Shown in pieces: positions 1 through 11,128 of a stretch of 64,000 bases of DNA. How positions within the stretch are numbered: the first letter of the stretch is position 1; each line of letters starts with the position of its first letter. Source of the DNA: Cadophora sp. MPI-SDFR-AT-0126 (taxonomy: Eukaryota; Ascomycota; Leotiomycetes; Helotiales; Ploettnerulaceae); NCBI GenBank assembly GCA_020747065.1, contig JAGMVK010000004.1, forward strand, positions 1,550,001-1,614,000. Direction: 5' to 3'. The notes beneath the pieces are model-generated. The model was not told the DNA's origin. It ran no database searches and was given only the letters and a program-made list of their open reading frames with translations. A program made the translations under genes and the position numbers.

Positions 1-1405
1 GGTCCGTACGGCTTCAATTCGAGTTATGGCTATATTACTTCTCCAAAAACGGACCGGTACGGACGCGTCTTCTACGCGTACGATTGGAGTTCGGTGGCCA
101 TATAACTTCGTCCAACGCCACGATTCTTTACGGACCCGATACAATCGGAAATACGATTACAAACGTGCTCTCTGCGAAGATCCTACGGTTATTCGAGACT
201 AGTTCCGACTCGAATAAAATACAGTCGCAAAATATGGGATTCAAGACGAGGATATTTACAACTTTAATGAGACAGGCTTTCAGATAGGCGTAATCTCAAC
301 TGCAAAAGTTGTTACAGCTTCTGAACGAGCTTTACGGCCCGTTACGATTCAACCTGGGAACCGTGAATGGGTTACGGCTATTGAGTGTATTAATTCGAGC
401 GGTTAGTCGCTTCCCTCGATGATTATACTCAAAGGCAAAACTCATATCTCTTCTTAGTATCTCGACTCTTTACTATCCGATTAGACAATTGCAGTTAGTG
501 ATAATAGCTAGACGACTGATCAATTAGGCTTAACTTAGCTTACGGACGTGTTTCATCCGTATACAAAGGATCGTACAAAGGGTGTATATCGGCTTTTGAT
601 TCTTAACGGACACGGAAGCCACGTAACGCCTGAATTCGACTTGTTTTGTAAAGACCACTGTATTATTACTCTTTATATGCCACCGCATTCGTCGCATTTA
701 CTTCAGCCTCTTAACGTTAGCTGTTTTGCGGTCCTTAAGCGTTCGTACGGACGACAAGTTGAAGACTTAATACGGGCCGGGGTTAGCTATATTAACAAGT
801 CTGACTTCCTTTTAGCTTACCTTACGGCCCGTACAGAGTCTATAACTTCAAATACGGTCCGTAGCGGGTTCGCAGCTACTGGATTAGTCCCGTACGACCC
901 TGAACGTGTCCTCTCGAAGCTCAATACTCAATTACGGACGCCTACCCCTCCTCCTCCTCCCGCGACCGAACAAGCGCCTTAGGTTCCAGAGACGCCATAT
1001 AATATACAGGAGTTGGAATTACAAGCTAAGGCAATCGGAGACTTCGTACAGCGTCGTACAGCTAGTTCTTCTAGCCCTACGGACCGTGCAATTCAACAAT
1101 TAGTCAAAGGTTGCCAAATGGCTATGCACTCTGCAGTCCTTCTCGCGGACGAAAACAAGACGTTACGGGCCGTAAATGAACGCCAAAAGAAGAAGAGAGC
1201 TGTACGGAGGTCGTATATTACTACAAGGGGTGTTTTAACAGTTCAGGAGAGCTTGAATCGATCTGTAATTGCGAATACAGAGCCTACGGGTCAGTTTACG
1301 GGTGGGGTTGAAGAGCGACGAATTCGCGCGCCGCGGACGTGTAGTATGTGTAAATCGCTCGAACACACGGCCCGTACGTGTCCACTTAATTTCAATTCAA
1401 ATTAG
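1..1405 (+). pseudogene. Decayed pogo/Fot1-type DDE transposase, 5' part outside the window
   Basis: A single reading frame (codons starting at 2, 5, 8...) runs from the window edge to 1405 and reads as the DDE domain and C-terminal tail of a Fot1/pogo transposase. Visible landmarks are VRWPYNFVQRH, IYNFNETGF (251-277), PGNREWVT, LILNGHGSH (596-622) and a terminal CxxC...C zinc-knuckle-like motif near 1350-1385. Eight in-frame stops lie at 200, 215, 404, 455, 482, 509, 536 and 980; all but the TAA at 215 are TAG, mostly where the family has Trp. Both Asp codons expected in the first two catalytic motifs read as Asn (266-268, 605-607). These changes fit G-to-A at TpG, the lower-strand signature of RIP. 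The copy is therefore dead. Terminal repeats were not identified. The family assignment is firm; the class of decay is an inference. Confidence 0.85.
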
Positions 1406-1627
1406 CCTAGTTTAATAATAATAATTTCAATTCGTTGTTGAGTTATTAGTTCTTGAAGTGGTGGTTTTGGTGGGGCGTGGCCACCTTACATGCACGGCCA
1501 GCTTACTTATCAAGTACGTTATCTCTTCAGACTTATGTAAGCAATTGTTTACTAGCACCAGTAGCAATTTCCAACGCGCTAACTTTCACTCACAGTACGG
1601 TCTAGAGACGAGTTGCCGTCAAGACTT

Positions 1628-2449
1628 ATGCGAATAGGTGGCTTCGGTTCAAGAGATCCGGGGACAGATCAGATCCACTACAGCGTTCACATTTTACTCT
1701 ATCTTGGGATCGCATCGTACACCAAAGTCACAAGGCTTGACGGAAAGGGCCTGAGTGAAGCCATACCCAAAAATGACGAGAACAAGTTCGAAGCAGAGAT
1801 TCTCGAGAGATGGGCAAAGCATATCCTCTGTGCTCACATCAATCTCAAACAAGCTCGTAACATGGCCGAGACACTCTCGCCAGAAAGCTCGGTATACAGA
1901 GAACGTTTGCAGGTACAGATGCTGGACAATGCTTCGTACAATGCAGACATTCCTATTTCAGCTATCCTTTCAGCATTCGGTCGACTCAAACAGAATGACA
2001 AGAGCGACCAATTGAACGAGATCTTCAAGGACTTGCAAGTTCAAAGTCACAGTCCACACGCGCGAAAAAAGATACCGTGGATTCCGCAGAAACCGAAGAA
2101 AGCGACTTTCGAATTCAAGCACCATGACGATGTAAATGCAGGTCCGGAAACTATATCTGAGGCCCTTCTCAAGGTCGAGTTCAGCGAATACTCGCCAAGA
2201 CCCACCCTTGTGCTCAGTAGGACATTCCCCCTTTTGTTGGGAAGATGTCATGCTTTACCGCCACCCGCTCCGACATCAAGGCTTGAACGGTATGTCCAGG
2301 CCTTTACGAAGAGATTCGACAAGGAAGTCGAAGGAACACATCCATGTGCAAAATGCGCACAGATATGGGCATCGGCACCTAACAATAACACTCCAGAATC
2401 ATCACCAGCGCGAAATAAATCTTCGTCATCGTCTGAGGACTCGGGTTGA
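1628..2449 (+). CDS. Hypothetical protein, possibly 5'-truncated
   Basis: An open frame of 273 codons from the ATG at 1628. I do not recognise the family. The protein is mixed alpha/beta-like in the first two thirds, Lys/His-rich near residues 140-165, has a CAKC pair near residue 250, and ends in a Ser-rich acidic tail (SSSSSEDSG). The frame stays open upstream to 1613 without an ATG, and a plausible splice acceptor (CACAG) lies at 1591-1595. The real gene may therefore have a 5' exon that is missing or was displaced by the transposon remnant ending about 220 bp upstream. Codon use is like that of the genuine genes to the right. It could be a gene fragment. Confidence 0.45.
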   Translation: MRIGGFGSRDPGTDQIHYSVHILLYLGIASYTKVTRLDGKGLSEAIPKNDENKFEAEILERWAKHILCAHINLKQARNMAETLSPESSVYRERLQVQMLDNASYNADIPISAILSAFGRLKQNDKSDQLNEIFKDLQVQSHSPHARKKIPWIPQKPKKATFEFKHHDDVNAGPETISEALLKVEFSEYSPRPTLVLSRTFPLLLGRCHALPPPAPTSRLERYVQAFTKRFDKEVEGTHPCAKCAQIWASAPNNNTPESSPARNKSSSSSEDSG

Positions 2450-2758
2450 GGAAGTATCATTGGGACTCGCGAGGTCATTGCATGTAAAATAGGGAAGTGC
2501 GATATAAAACAGCGAAGCGACAGCAGGCATAAAGATTGGAAGGAGCCTTGGAAGCGAAATATTGCATGGAGCCACGCTCGCGTTGTATTGCGCGAGGCCC
2601 AGATATATAAAACGAAAATGCTACTACACTTCACTTTGTAATAGAAAGCAAGCTCTAAAAAATTTGATTGCCTATATACCATTGCATTAAGCAAAGATAA
2701 CTAATAATCCACGCAAAATCAGACGATAAAACCCGCATCTGATCATTTCGAGGACGAA
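2450..2758. other. Intergenic
   Basis: AT-rich spacer between the hypothetical gene at 1628 and the 3' end of the minus-strand GFA gene. It probably holds both 3' UTRs. No further feature seen. Confidence 0.5.
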
Positions 2759-3342
2759 TCAGCCAAATTGAGGAACTTGCTTCGCATCAGAGATAGCCGC
2801 AGAATACTTCATGCGGTCCTGGGTATAGAACTCCACCCCAACAGAATAGTCTCGAACATTGCGGTCATCCACGCCTCCGCTCTTGATGCAAGTTTGATCA
2901 GGCATGATTTCCAATTCAGTGTACAAGCTACTGCCACAATCTAATTCCGGTCAGCGTATGTCCATCCAGGCGAAATATACTTGTAAATACAAGACTGGAG
3001 CCCTACCGCCGCAGAAGAAATGGTTATTCTTCTTTCCAGAAGCACCAGTGGTGTTGTAGCTTTTAGGCCTTCCCTGCGTAACCTTGAAGGCCGTTCTGGG
3101 GACGACAATGTTGGAAGTGTATGCTCCCCCACTCCACTTCTGGCTAAATTGATGCTGTTAGTCAGGTACTGGAACACCTTGATGGCACTCAACTCACCAA
3201 TCTTTGCAATGACAGAGCGCTGTCACGTCAGGTTCGCCTGTCACCCGTTGTTAGTGAGCTGCAGAGACGGGAAGCTAAAGGTATTTGACGAACCCTCGTA
3301 CTCATAGCGAATTGCGTTGCACATGCAAGATCCGGTAGGCAT
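2759..3342 (-). CDS. GFA-domain protein (glutathione-dependent formaldehyde-activating enzyme-like)
   Basis: Four exons: complement(2759..2940, 3007..3143, 3198..3237, 3294..3342), 408 nt, 135 aa. None of these exons is obvious as a long ORF, but together they give the complete GFA fold. Key motifs are SCMC at residues 5-8, ALCHCKDCQKWSGGAY, the FKVTQG strand, FFCGDCGSSLY and a DDRN segment before the C-terminal Y-x-x-DR motif. The Cys residues of CxC, CxxC and FCGxCGS match the zinc-binding positions of the family. The three introns are 54-66 nt with GT...AG ends. GFA proteins are small zinc proteins related to S-hydroxymethylglutathione synthase; most fungal members have no proven substrate. 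The start is the ATG whose product begins MPTGSC, as is usual in the family. Confidence 0.88.
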
Positions 3343-4320
3343 ACTAGCGATAGGTGTTTCTGCTTGTGTTTTTTTGTGATAATTCCGACTTCTGCTTCCA
3401 ATTTTCTGAAAATGGAGGAGAAGGGAGAGTAAGTGGGATGCTTATACCTGGTACGTAAAAGCGGGGGGAGTGGATCCTCAGGCCGATGTCCTTTCACCCG
3501 CCCCCTCAGTGAACCACAGGTCTCGAAATAATGGTATATGGAGAAGGCTCAACCTGGTACTAGGTACTGATGGAACGCATTTGCTGCAGATCTAATTGGT
3601 GAGTATTTATTTGGTTGAACAAAATACCGCTAGTTTACGTTCCCCTTTCCACTTTTCAGCGATGCCAGGACTAGATCGGCAGCGATTTGAGTTGAGATCG
3701 ATTCGCACTCCAACAAGAATTCCCGAGGTGCTATGATCTGCTATTCATACGAACGGGGCAGCTATCTCGATATTTTGTCCTCTCATGTGGCAGACAAACT
3801 CAGTAGCTACGTCCATCTACCCTTCATGGAAGCAGAACCGATTTCGTATATGCTCCGCCATGACGCCTTTCTGAATTCCAACAAAGTTCTACAGAATTTT
3901 CTGGCCTCCTTGGTAACATGGTGTTCAGAATAAAGGAATCTAAACGGATGAAGAGCGCCAAGAGGGCTAGAATACTCTATGACAACACAGGGCTGCTGAT
4001 ACGAACGAGGTCTTGCTGCAAGGGTAAGTGGGGTGTCGACAGTGCCAACTGATGACTTCACAGAACAGGCTTCTATGCAGTCGAAGATCTTCACAAATTT
4101 CCACTTAGAGGGAAGAATCTTTCTGATATTGTATCCTCCCATCGTGTATCTTCTTTACTTTCCAGTAAATTTCGCTGCAAAAGTCGTGGGAAAACTCCCT
4201 TAGAAAAGAAATATCATTGGAAATCTCAGTACTTTTCCTATCAAACACATGTCTTCTTTCCACACATAGCTCTTTAGCACAGGCGTCATGGAGTGCTATA
4301 TAAAGAACATCGCCTCCTAC
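3343..4320. other. Intergenic, no assignable gene
   Basis: About 980 bp between the GFA gene and the GH43 gene. A short open frame on the plus strand (3733-3933) and one on the minus strand (3807-4142) overlap here, but neither shows a domain or a convincing exon structure. The region upstream of 3342 should carry the GFA promoter. Confidence 0.4.
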
Positions 4321-6100
4321 CTAAGCATCGTGGAAGATCTCGATACCATCCAGGTGAGCTTCAAAACCTGAACGGGATAACATCAGCATGCGAGTAGTAT
4401 CTTAGGAAACACGCATGGGGGGCAAGATGGCGGTAGAATGGAAGGGGCATACCTTCACTGCCGACAACGCCGAACTTGATAGTGTTGATATCGCCGGGTT
4501 TCAATGTGAGCTCAACAGGAACAGATTTATGCTCCCCTGCGCGAGAATTCATGTCGGAGATAATGCTTGGCACCAGCTGATCGTTGACGAGAATATGCGC
4601 TTCGCCAGCTGCAACACCGTCAATACCACTGCTCGAGTACGTAATTGTAGAGACTTACCAGTAGCGTTGTTGACAGTGTAGTGTAGCGATACCCACTGTG
4701 GCTTGCCAGTGCCTGTAATGTTCTGGAAAACGACCTGGCTTTCCGCGCCGACTTAAGAGAATCATCAGTATATGCCCGAAGTACCCTAGATATTGACATG
4801 ACTTACTCCTGTGAACAGCGCGTCTGCTGATACATTCATGGCATTCCGTGATAGCTGTAGGATTTACAGGTCAGCGCCAGTCCATCATATCTGGACAGTG
4901 GGAGTTTTGTTACCTGCTGGACCGAGGATCATTGCAGACTCGGCTTCATACCGTTTTTTGGTGGTGGGCCACGAAACGACGCCTGTTGCTACGTCGATCT
5001 TCCACATTGAGTGGTACTGAAGGTTGACTGTATGCGCACTGAGGTAATTAGCTTGATATGTTTCCTCCAGAAGTACCCGGTTACAAGAACCTACTTCACG
5101 TCAACGGCCATGGGAAGCCAGATATAAGTAGAACTTGGGCCACCTTTCGAGTCCCAGGAATCACCCATGTAAATATATGTTGTAGCTTTTGAACCCTGTA
5201 TGGTAAGCTCGAAGGTGTTCTGGGAATTGTATGTATTCTCTGCTTGAGGGGCAATATCGAAAGGACCCTTGAAACTCCCGCTAATGCCCTCACACCAGAA
5301 CATTTTGTTGGGGTTCGAACGCCATCCAGTCTTGCCGGACACAATCAAGAAGTACGTATTGCCAACTTTGAACATGCCAGGTGCTTCGTATGCTCCCGCG
5401 GCTTGCCAGAATATTTAGCCACTGATCAATTTCACGAATAGCATGAGCACTTACTGACATAATTCTTCCTGTCCCCCAGAGTACCGTCAGAATTGATCTG
5501 GTTGATCTGAACCGTATTGTGGTCGGCGCTAGTCATGAGATACCATGTAAGACTGTCCGGATCCTGGAACATTCCAGTGTCGGAATAGGTGTAGCTATTC
5601 GGAGGTATTGTGACTGCTGTTCCTTTCGTCTTGTAGCCTCCTTCCATTTGCGTAGATACTAGAGGCTGGACTAAACGATCCACTTGTCCATAAATCTACC
5701 GCAACGCATTGTCAGTAGGTCCAATGGACGGGTCTGGGTCTCCCTTACCCAGAATGATCCATTTGGCTTCGCAATCTTGGGCCTCCATAGCCATTGGATG
5801 GATGCTTGGGCACCCAGTGGAGTCCAGTTCAACAAATCAGTTGACCTGTACAAGTACGGGGTGACGCCTATAAAGTCCAGGTCAGCATTGTAATCTCTCA
5901 GACATGTTGCTTTTAAACTCACTGTCGCTGGCAGCTTGGCCTATCCAGTAAAAGTTCGTTCCTCTGTGGTATATCATGCCACCGTGGGCATCGATTGTGT
6001 TTCCATTCGTGTCTTTCCAGACAGCGCCAGGCACAATCCATGATGCCGCAAGGGCACAAGTTACGATGTTTGATGCAATGAAGATACTAGAAAACCGCAT
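4321..6100 (-). CDS. Secreted GH43 (subfamily 24-like) exo-beta-1,3-galactanase-type enzyme with C-terminal CBM35
   Basis: Nine exons: complement(4321..4367, 4453..4608, 4659..4751, 4807..4854, 4914..5016, 5100..5401, 5455..5695, 5749..5867, 5923..6100), 1287 nt, 428 aa, the usual length for this group. Residues 1-19 form a signal peptide (MRFSSIFIASNIVTCALAA). The five-bladed GH43 domain follows, with IVPGAVWKDTNG, DAHGG, LYRSTDLLNWTPLG, YSDTGMFQDPD, YEAPGMF and IYMGDSWD. From about residue 315 a CBM35-like module starts with YEAESAM and includes the small exon encoding ITECHECI. The likely activity is release of galactose from beta-1,3-galactan (arabinogalactan) outside the cell. Neither neighbour is a carbohydrate-active enzyme. 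Family assignment is strong; the exact substrate is inferred. Confidence 0.85.
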
Positions 6101-7330
6101 TGTTGAAGATTTTGAGATCGAGGGATAGATTTAATTTGATCATTAAGTACAAGTACCGACAATATATAGGCATTTATGTCAGTGATTAGTTCAGAATCTC
6201 TCCTGACCACTTTCCACAAATAGGCTGGAACGGCCCGCAAATTCTGCCACAATAGAAGTCTTCTTCTCATTTGGCAGCAGCTTGCCATCGACAACTAAAT
6301 TTGATGTAGGTCTCTCTCGGTCTTCGGTCTGATGAAGCAGCTGCCAGCGGCCTTACCACAATATTTCTCGCATAGCGGCAAGATTGAGGGGTAGGCGTGG
6401 GGATGGCGGGGGAAAAGTTCATACTCCACCAATAGGATTTCTTAGTAGGATCTCCATCGTATGTTTGATTTATGCCGATATTTGCTCGGTGTTGAAATGG
6501 TCCGGTACTTGTCCCATATCCGATATGTTTGTTTCCTGGCCCCGCTGCTCCGCTCTGTTAATGTGAACGGTCGGATCGACCCGAATCCAGGTACGGGACA
6601 TGATTGGAGACTAATATTTGGGTAAGTGTAGCAGACTGGTGCACATGTTGAAAACGAACAGATTTGAGTGACTTCGATTTGTAATGATTGGTAAGTACGC
6701 CAGTGATTATCATGGATCCGTGTTGGGGAATGCAAGCCTCCAATCGGTTCTGATTGGTTTTACTGTCAAACTAACATCTGGGGTGACGAGGTGCATAGGA
6801 TACCGGAGGAGGCATTGTGCAGTGGTAAAGAGATGGTGGTGTAATTAGTCGTTCATTTGTCAATTTCAGAGCAAGACAAGGTCTCGAGTAATCCAACCTT
6901 GAAGAGGTCGAGGAAAGATTAGAGGAAGGCACCTGTCCGTCCTTATTTGAGTGCTTCGTTGCTTCGGCTTCAAATCTCTGGTTCTATTTAAGAAAAGAGC
7001 TCTGGGCGCTGGGTGCAGATCGAATGGGGTACAGTAGTATCCTTCAGGATGATGAATTTCTGATGGCAACAGACCTCTTTGCTCAATGTTGTCTCTCGTG
7101 TTGGCGACATCGGGTCGGGGTTATCTTGCTGCCTCGCTTGACCGCCCAAGTAAACACCAATGATCGCGCTAAATTTAAGCAAAGCCGACTCCTCTCTTCG
7201 AAAACAAACAAACACGTCACCTCGACGACGTAGGTAGCAACGGATCTTCTCCCAGGCTTTGGTATCTATACATATTCTTCAGGAAGTACTAACAAGCATT
7301 TCTTTCTCTGAATACGAAATCACCACAGCC
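6101..7330. other. Intergenic, divergent promoter region
   Basis: A 1.2-kb spacer between the divergently transcribed GH43 gene and the Lys-rich protein gene. It must contain both promoters. I see no convincing gene, tRNA or repeat; the short ORFs in it have no family features. Confidence 0.5.
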
Positions 7331-8467
7331 ATGTGTGCGCAAGGTAAGCAAATGCGTCCTCCAACCATTCCTTCGGTGTCCTCATCACCAATCAGACGCT
7401 AAGATGCAGTGCTGTTTGTGTGAGACGATGCCTATGTTCATCACCGAGTATCAAGCTGACATGTAATAGCTAGCAAGAACGCGCCCGGGGGCAAGGGTAA
7501 TAGCGCGAAGGGCGGTTCCAAGAGGTCAGGCTCTGGTAATGCAAACTTTCCCACATCCGCCAGTACCAATGCGAAGGCACGACACAAAGGCAAAGACAAG
7601 AACCCCAAGGTCCAGCCAAAGGAGGCGAAGGCCAAGGAGAACGCAAAGGCTCAGGAGGCCAAAGCTTCAAAGGGAAAGGTTGGTTTCACCTCGCAGATAT
7701 TTCAAGCCTATCGGAATCAGGGACATCTGCTGACCTTGAATTGCGCACGTAGAAGGGCAAGAACAAGAAGGACAAGAAGGAAAAGGCCAAAGACAAGGCC
7801 GAGTCGAAGAAGCTGAAGGATCAACACAAAGCTGACAAGAAAAAGAAGAAGAAGCTCGAGGAGAAGCGCAAGGCGGATCGGAAGAAGCAGAACGAGTTGC
7901 AGCAGCAAAAGAAGCGGGAGGTTGATAAAAAGAAGGCGCAGGACCTTGAGAAGAAGGCTGAGGCGTGGAACCAAGGCCAGCTGGAGCAAGGAAAGAAGGT
8001 AACAAGCCGCATACGATTTTGGAACATGCAATCTGACCAGCCTGTAGAAGCCACAGCAACAGCCAAAGCAGTCTGAATCCCTTGCACTCAAGCCCATCAA
8101 CGGCGGCGTTCACAAGCAAAAGAAGACAAGGAACGAAAAGAAGCAAGAAGCCAGAGCCGCCTTAGCCAACAAGGAAAACACCACCCCAGAGCCGGAATCC
8201 AGCTTGAAGGAAGAACGCAGCTTCAAGCCAGAGTTCAGTCCCGAGCCTGAGATCGACTTGTCGGATTACAGCTCCTCGCCATCAGCCGAAGAACTGCAGT
8301 CCATTCCTAAGAAGCACCGCGCCCAATATCTGGTCTACTGGGATGAGCGTAAGAGACTGGCTGTCAACATGAAAGATCTGGTTGAGAAGCTGAAGTCGCT
8401 GTCTGAGCGGGATGCACACCTTGATGCCAGACTTGCTGACATGCGAAAGGGTCGATTTGCTTTCTAG
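7331..8467 (+). CDS. Lysine-rich, coiled-coil/disordered protein of unknown function
   Basis: Five exons: 7331..7343, 7396..7419, 7470..7678, 7753..7998, 8048..8467; 912 nt, 303 aa. The first two exons are tiny (13 and 24 nt) but keep the frame exactly. The N-terminus has MCAQDAKMQCCL, then a Gly/Ser/Lys-rich stretch. The centre is an extreme Lys/Glu/Gln segment (about residues 83-165) likely to form a charged helix or coiled coil. After an acidic linker (EIDLSDYSSSPSAEE) comes a conserved-looking helical end (KKHRAQYLVYWDERKRL... to RKGRFAF). The basic composition suggests nuclear, nucleolar or RNA-bound location, but that is inference. No enzyme domain is visible. The long minus-strand frames here are shadows of the Lys-rich codons. 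Confidence 0.75.
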
Positions 8468-8860
8468 ATTGGCATCTGAGGGGGCTTGGGGGGTTTTTCT
8501 TGTCAGTGTTCCGAGTATGAATTTGGCAGCTGGCTTTGCTTTCAACATTACGAGGGGAATTAAGGGAAATACATCATTGGCATGGTCGACGAAATGACAC
8601 CGGATATGATATGAGATTGTGGCTCCGCAGTCGCTTCAGATCGTATGGCGTCAACTTGACCATGGCATAGTAGACTGCAGGACTTAGAAGAGAGATAGCT
8701 CACCTGTCATCGAAACAAACAAAGCACCTTGAATAATTACCCCCGCCTTTAGCATATTTGTGAATTGTGGGATATCTCTGTCCAAGAATCCAAGACACCA
8801 AGACGCCTTCATCAGTCATGTCTAATATACACGGACGTGTCATGCAGAACCACATCTTGC
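8468..8860. other. Convergent 3' ends, intergenic
   Basis: About 390 bp between the convergent Lys-rich gene and PEX8. Probably both 3' UTRs. Nothing else seen. Confidence 0.5.
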
Positions 8861-10942
8861 TCAGAGCCTACTTTCCTTACTCGGTACCCCAAGACCACCA
8901 CTCATGAATGGTCCTCCTTCAGCTTCACCGAATAACACTCTCTCCCTTCCACCCCTCGTCCCCCACCAAGCGACACAAACAGCACTCCTCTCAACATCCA
9001 TCTCTCCGCCCTCTAGCACCTCCCAAAAGCGCCTCTTACAATGCTCCTTCATCGTCGGATCCGGTATCACATTCAGAAGATCTGCCGCTAGCGGTAGCCA
9101 GACTTCTAGAACAGCTAATGTGACATTTGGAAAAGCGTCCAGTAGAGTGAGCAGTAGTACCGCTTGTTCGGAGAGTGGGATCTCCTGGGTTTTCGCATCC
9201 GCTTCAGATTTTATGGATACTGATGGAGGGAGAGGCGCTGTAGGTGCGTTTAAAGCACGGTGATGTAGCATCTCTAGTAGGGTTTCTGCCAAGAAGGGAT
9301 GTGAACTGGATAGTGGGTTTGGAGGTGTGCAGATCTGAATCAGGGCTTTGAATGCAAATCTGAATTGCCGAGGCGAAAGATTTCTTGGGAATGATGCGAA
9401 GAGACTTTCGACGTAAAATGGTAGGATTCTAGCTGTGAGTTCCTCGTTCTGAGGCGCGGCGAGGGCCGCCAACATAGCACTGTGTGCTGCTTCGAAAATT
9501 TCCAGAAGGTGAACATTAGCTGTTGGTGATAAATATGGAGTGCATGGCACCACAACCAGTTTTTCAACATCAGCCGGCTTAAGTGATAGTGTGAAATGCT
9601 CGGCTACGTTGAGGTAGAATAGATCATGATTTCGCTGTAAGGGAGAGGCGGGTATCTGACCGGCGTGTGATGGGTATATTGTGTGAAGGAAAGCCAAAGA
9701 AGATACCGGGAATCGGGCGAGAACGTCGATAGATGTGATGTTGACAAAAGTGTAGGCCGAGAAGGCATTAGATCCTAGCCGAGATGATATGAAATGTATG
9801 TTTTTCAGGGTGAGAAGTGACTGCGATGCAGTTACTGGGGCAAGCTGCGGAGAAGCCAGAACAGGGTCGATTAAGGTCCGTCCGATTACCGCCCTTAGTA
9901 TTACTACAGTGGCAAACATGGCTGTCTTCAATATCTGCCAGAGAACAGGGAATGTGACTCGAAGAGTGTCAGGTGTCAGGAAGGTAGTTTCTTCCGAAGT
10001 ATCAACCTCAGATAGCTTATTCCTCTGCCATCTCTGTGAAATGCCTGTCGTAAATGCAAGTATATGCTCTCGAGCTTCCACAACCAGAAGTGGATTTCTC
10101 ACATTTTCGATGGCATGAGCAATGAGTCTCGACAAAGGACCCATTGAGGCAACCACAGGCTTTTTGGCGAGCTTCTGGAGCTGTCGAAACGAAGCTGATT
10201 TTGCTGACCAGTCAAATTTGGACCCTGACACTTGTTTAACATCGTAATCGATAGCTTCGATAAAGTAGCCCTCCTGGTAACCCTCGGTTGAAGTCATCGT
10301 TCTGACAGCAACCATGAGCAAAGCATCATAATTCAGCTCGCTTCTGACTCCCTCGGAGAGAAGAGGAAATGCATGGTTCAATGCCAATACAAGTGATCCC
10401 GATCCGATTATCCCAGCAGTCGAAGGACTATCCAAAGCAAGATTGACTGCTGTGACCATAGCATGCTCCAGTGTGATCCTCAATCCTCTGGACAGTCCGT
10501 GTCTCTCCTGACCCTCCATCCCGATTAACACCCCACAAATAACCAGTATATGCTGCCATCTGGGTGTCCGATCATCCAGTCCTTTCACTACAGCCTTCGC
10601 CCAGTCATCGCAAGGTATCCCTCCTCCTTGCCGAGGTTGATATGCATCGTACGGTTTTGAGTGTCCCTCAAGCTGGTTTTTCCGTACTGTGATCGCCGCA
10701 GTATTGAAGATACTGATAATTCGTAAACTAGTATCCAGCCCATCTATTTTGCTCCATACGGCTGGCGCCGTGAGGAGATGTGATGTCAGGAGAGTAACAT
10801 TAAGTGGATTCGAGAGAGTCGTGAGCAGCGATGTTGTGCTTGAGAGAATCCTATTATTCTGTTCCGGATCTGGAGCTCCTTGATATGCGCGAAGCACAGT
10901 CGTAAGAAGGCGATCCGCTGGCATTTTGCGAAGTATCCTCAC
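8861..10942 (-). CDS. pex8: Peroxin-8-like peroxisome biogenesis protein ending in a PTS1 signal
   Basis: A single-exon gene of 693 codons; a second Met at residue 7 (MPADRLLTTVL) is the more likely start, giving 687 aa. The N-terminus (MPADRLL, an RAYQ segment, then TSLLTTLSNPLNVTLL) resembles filamentous-fungal Pex8, and the chain is almost all alpha-helical, consistent with a solenoid. It ends in SRL, a peroxisomal targeting signal type 1. Pex8 is an intraperoxisomal peripheral protein that links the docking and RING complexes and helps unload Pex5 cargo; yeast and fungal members carry their own PTS1. I did not identify a clear PTS2. The identification rests on N-terminal resemblance, length and the PTS1. 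It could be another helical peroxisomal protein. Confidence 0.6.
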   Translation of the reverse strand: MRILRKMPADRLLTTVLRAYQGAPDPEQNNRILSSTTSLLTTLSNPLNVTLLTSHLLTAPAVWSKIDGLDTSLRIISIFNTAAITVRKNQLEGHSKPYDAYQPRQGGGIPCDDWAKAVVKGLDDRTPRWQHILVICGVLIGMEGQERHGLSRGLRITLEHAMVTAVNLALDSPSTAGIIGSGSLVLALNHAFPLLSEGVRSELNYDALLMVAVRTMTSTEGYQEGYFIEAIDYDVKQVSGSKFDWSAKSASFRQLQKLAKKPVVASMGPLSRLIAHAIENVRNPLLVVEAREHILAFTTGISQRWQRNKLSEVDTSEETTFLTPDTLRVTFPVLWQILKTAMFATVVILRAVIGRTLIDPVLASPQLAPVTASQSLLTLKNIHFISSRLGSNAFSAYTFVNITSIDVLARFPVSSLAFLHTIYPSHAGQIPASPLQRNHDLFYLNVAEHFTLSLKPADVEKLVVVPCTPYLSPTANVHLLEIFEAAHSAMLAALAAPQNEELTARILPFYVESLFASFPRNLSPRQFRFAFKALIQICTPPNPLSSSHPFLAETLLEMLHHRALNAPTAPLPPSVSIKSEADAKTQEIPLSEQAVLLLTLLDAFPNVTLAVLEVWLPLAADLLNVIPDPTMKEHCKRRFWEVLEGGEMDVERSAVCVAWWGTRGGRERVLFGEAEGGPFMSGGLGVPSKESRL

Positions 10943-11128
10943 CGTTGCATGGAGTTGTTGGTGATGAAAGACGCGGCCAGGATTGGGATGATGTTGAGGT
11001 TTAGAGCCGAGGCATCTTCTTCAGCCTTTCGCGCCAAATCTAATTTCGATCTTCCAACCATCAGTGACGTTTTGAAACAGACAAGGCTGAGAACCTCAAC
11101 GCATTCCACGGGGCACTCTCTCGGGACC
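10943..11128. promoter_or_regulatory. Short bidirectional promoter between PEX8 and TMEM170-like gene
   Basis: The two genes start divergently with only about 190-210 bp between start codons, so promoter and 5' UTR elements of both must lie here. No specific factor site was recognised. Confidence 0.5.

Noticed and set aside
3733..3933. Short plus-strand ORF as an exon of a gene between GFA and GH43
   Set aside because: I could not join it to further exons with conserved features.
4752..5016. A frameshift in the GH43-CBM35 gene
   Set aside because: Early junction choices broke frame, but the acceptor at 5017-5018 (CTTCAG) and the 48-nt exon 4807-4854 restore a continuous frame and a CBM35-like CHEC motif.
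7667..8146. Long Leu/Cys/Phe-rich minus-strand ORFs
   Set aside because: They are the reverse reading of Lys/Glu/Gln codons of the plus-strand coiled-coil protein.
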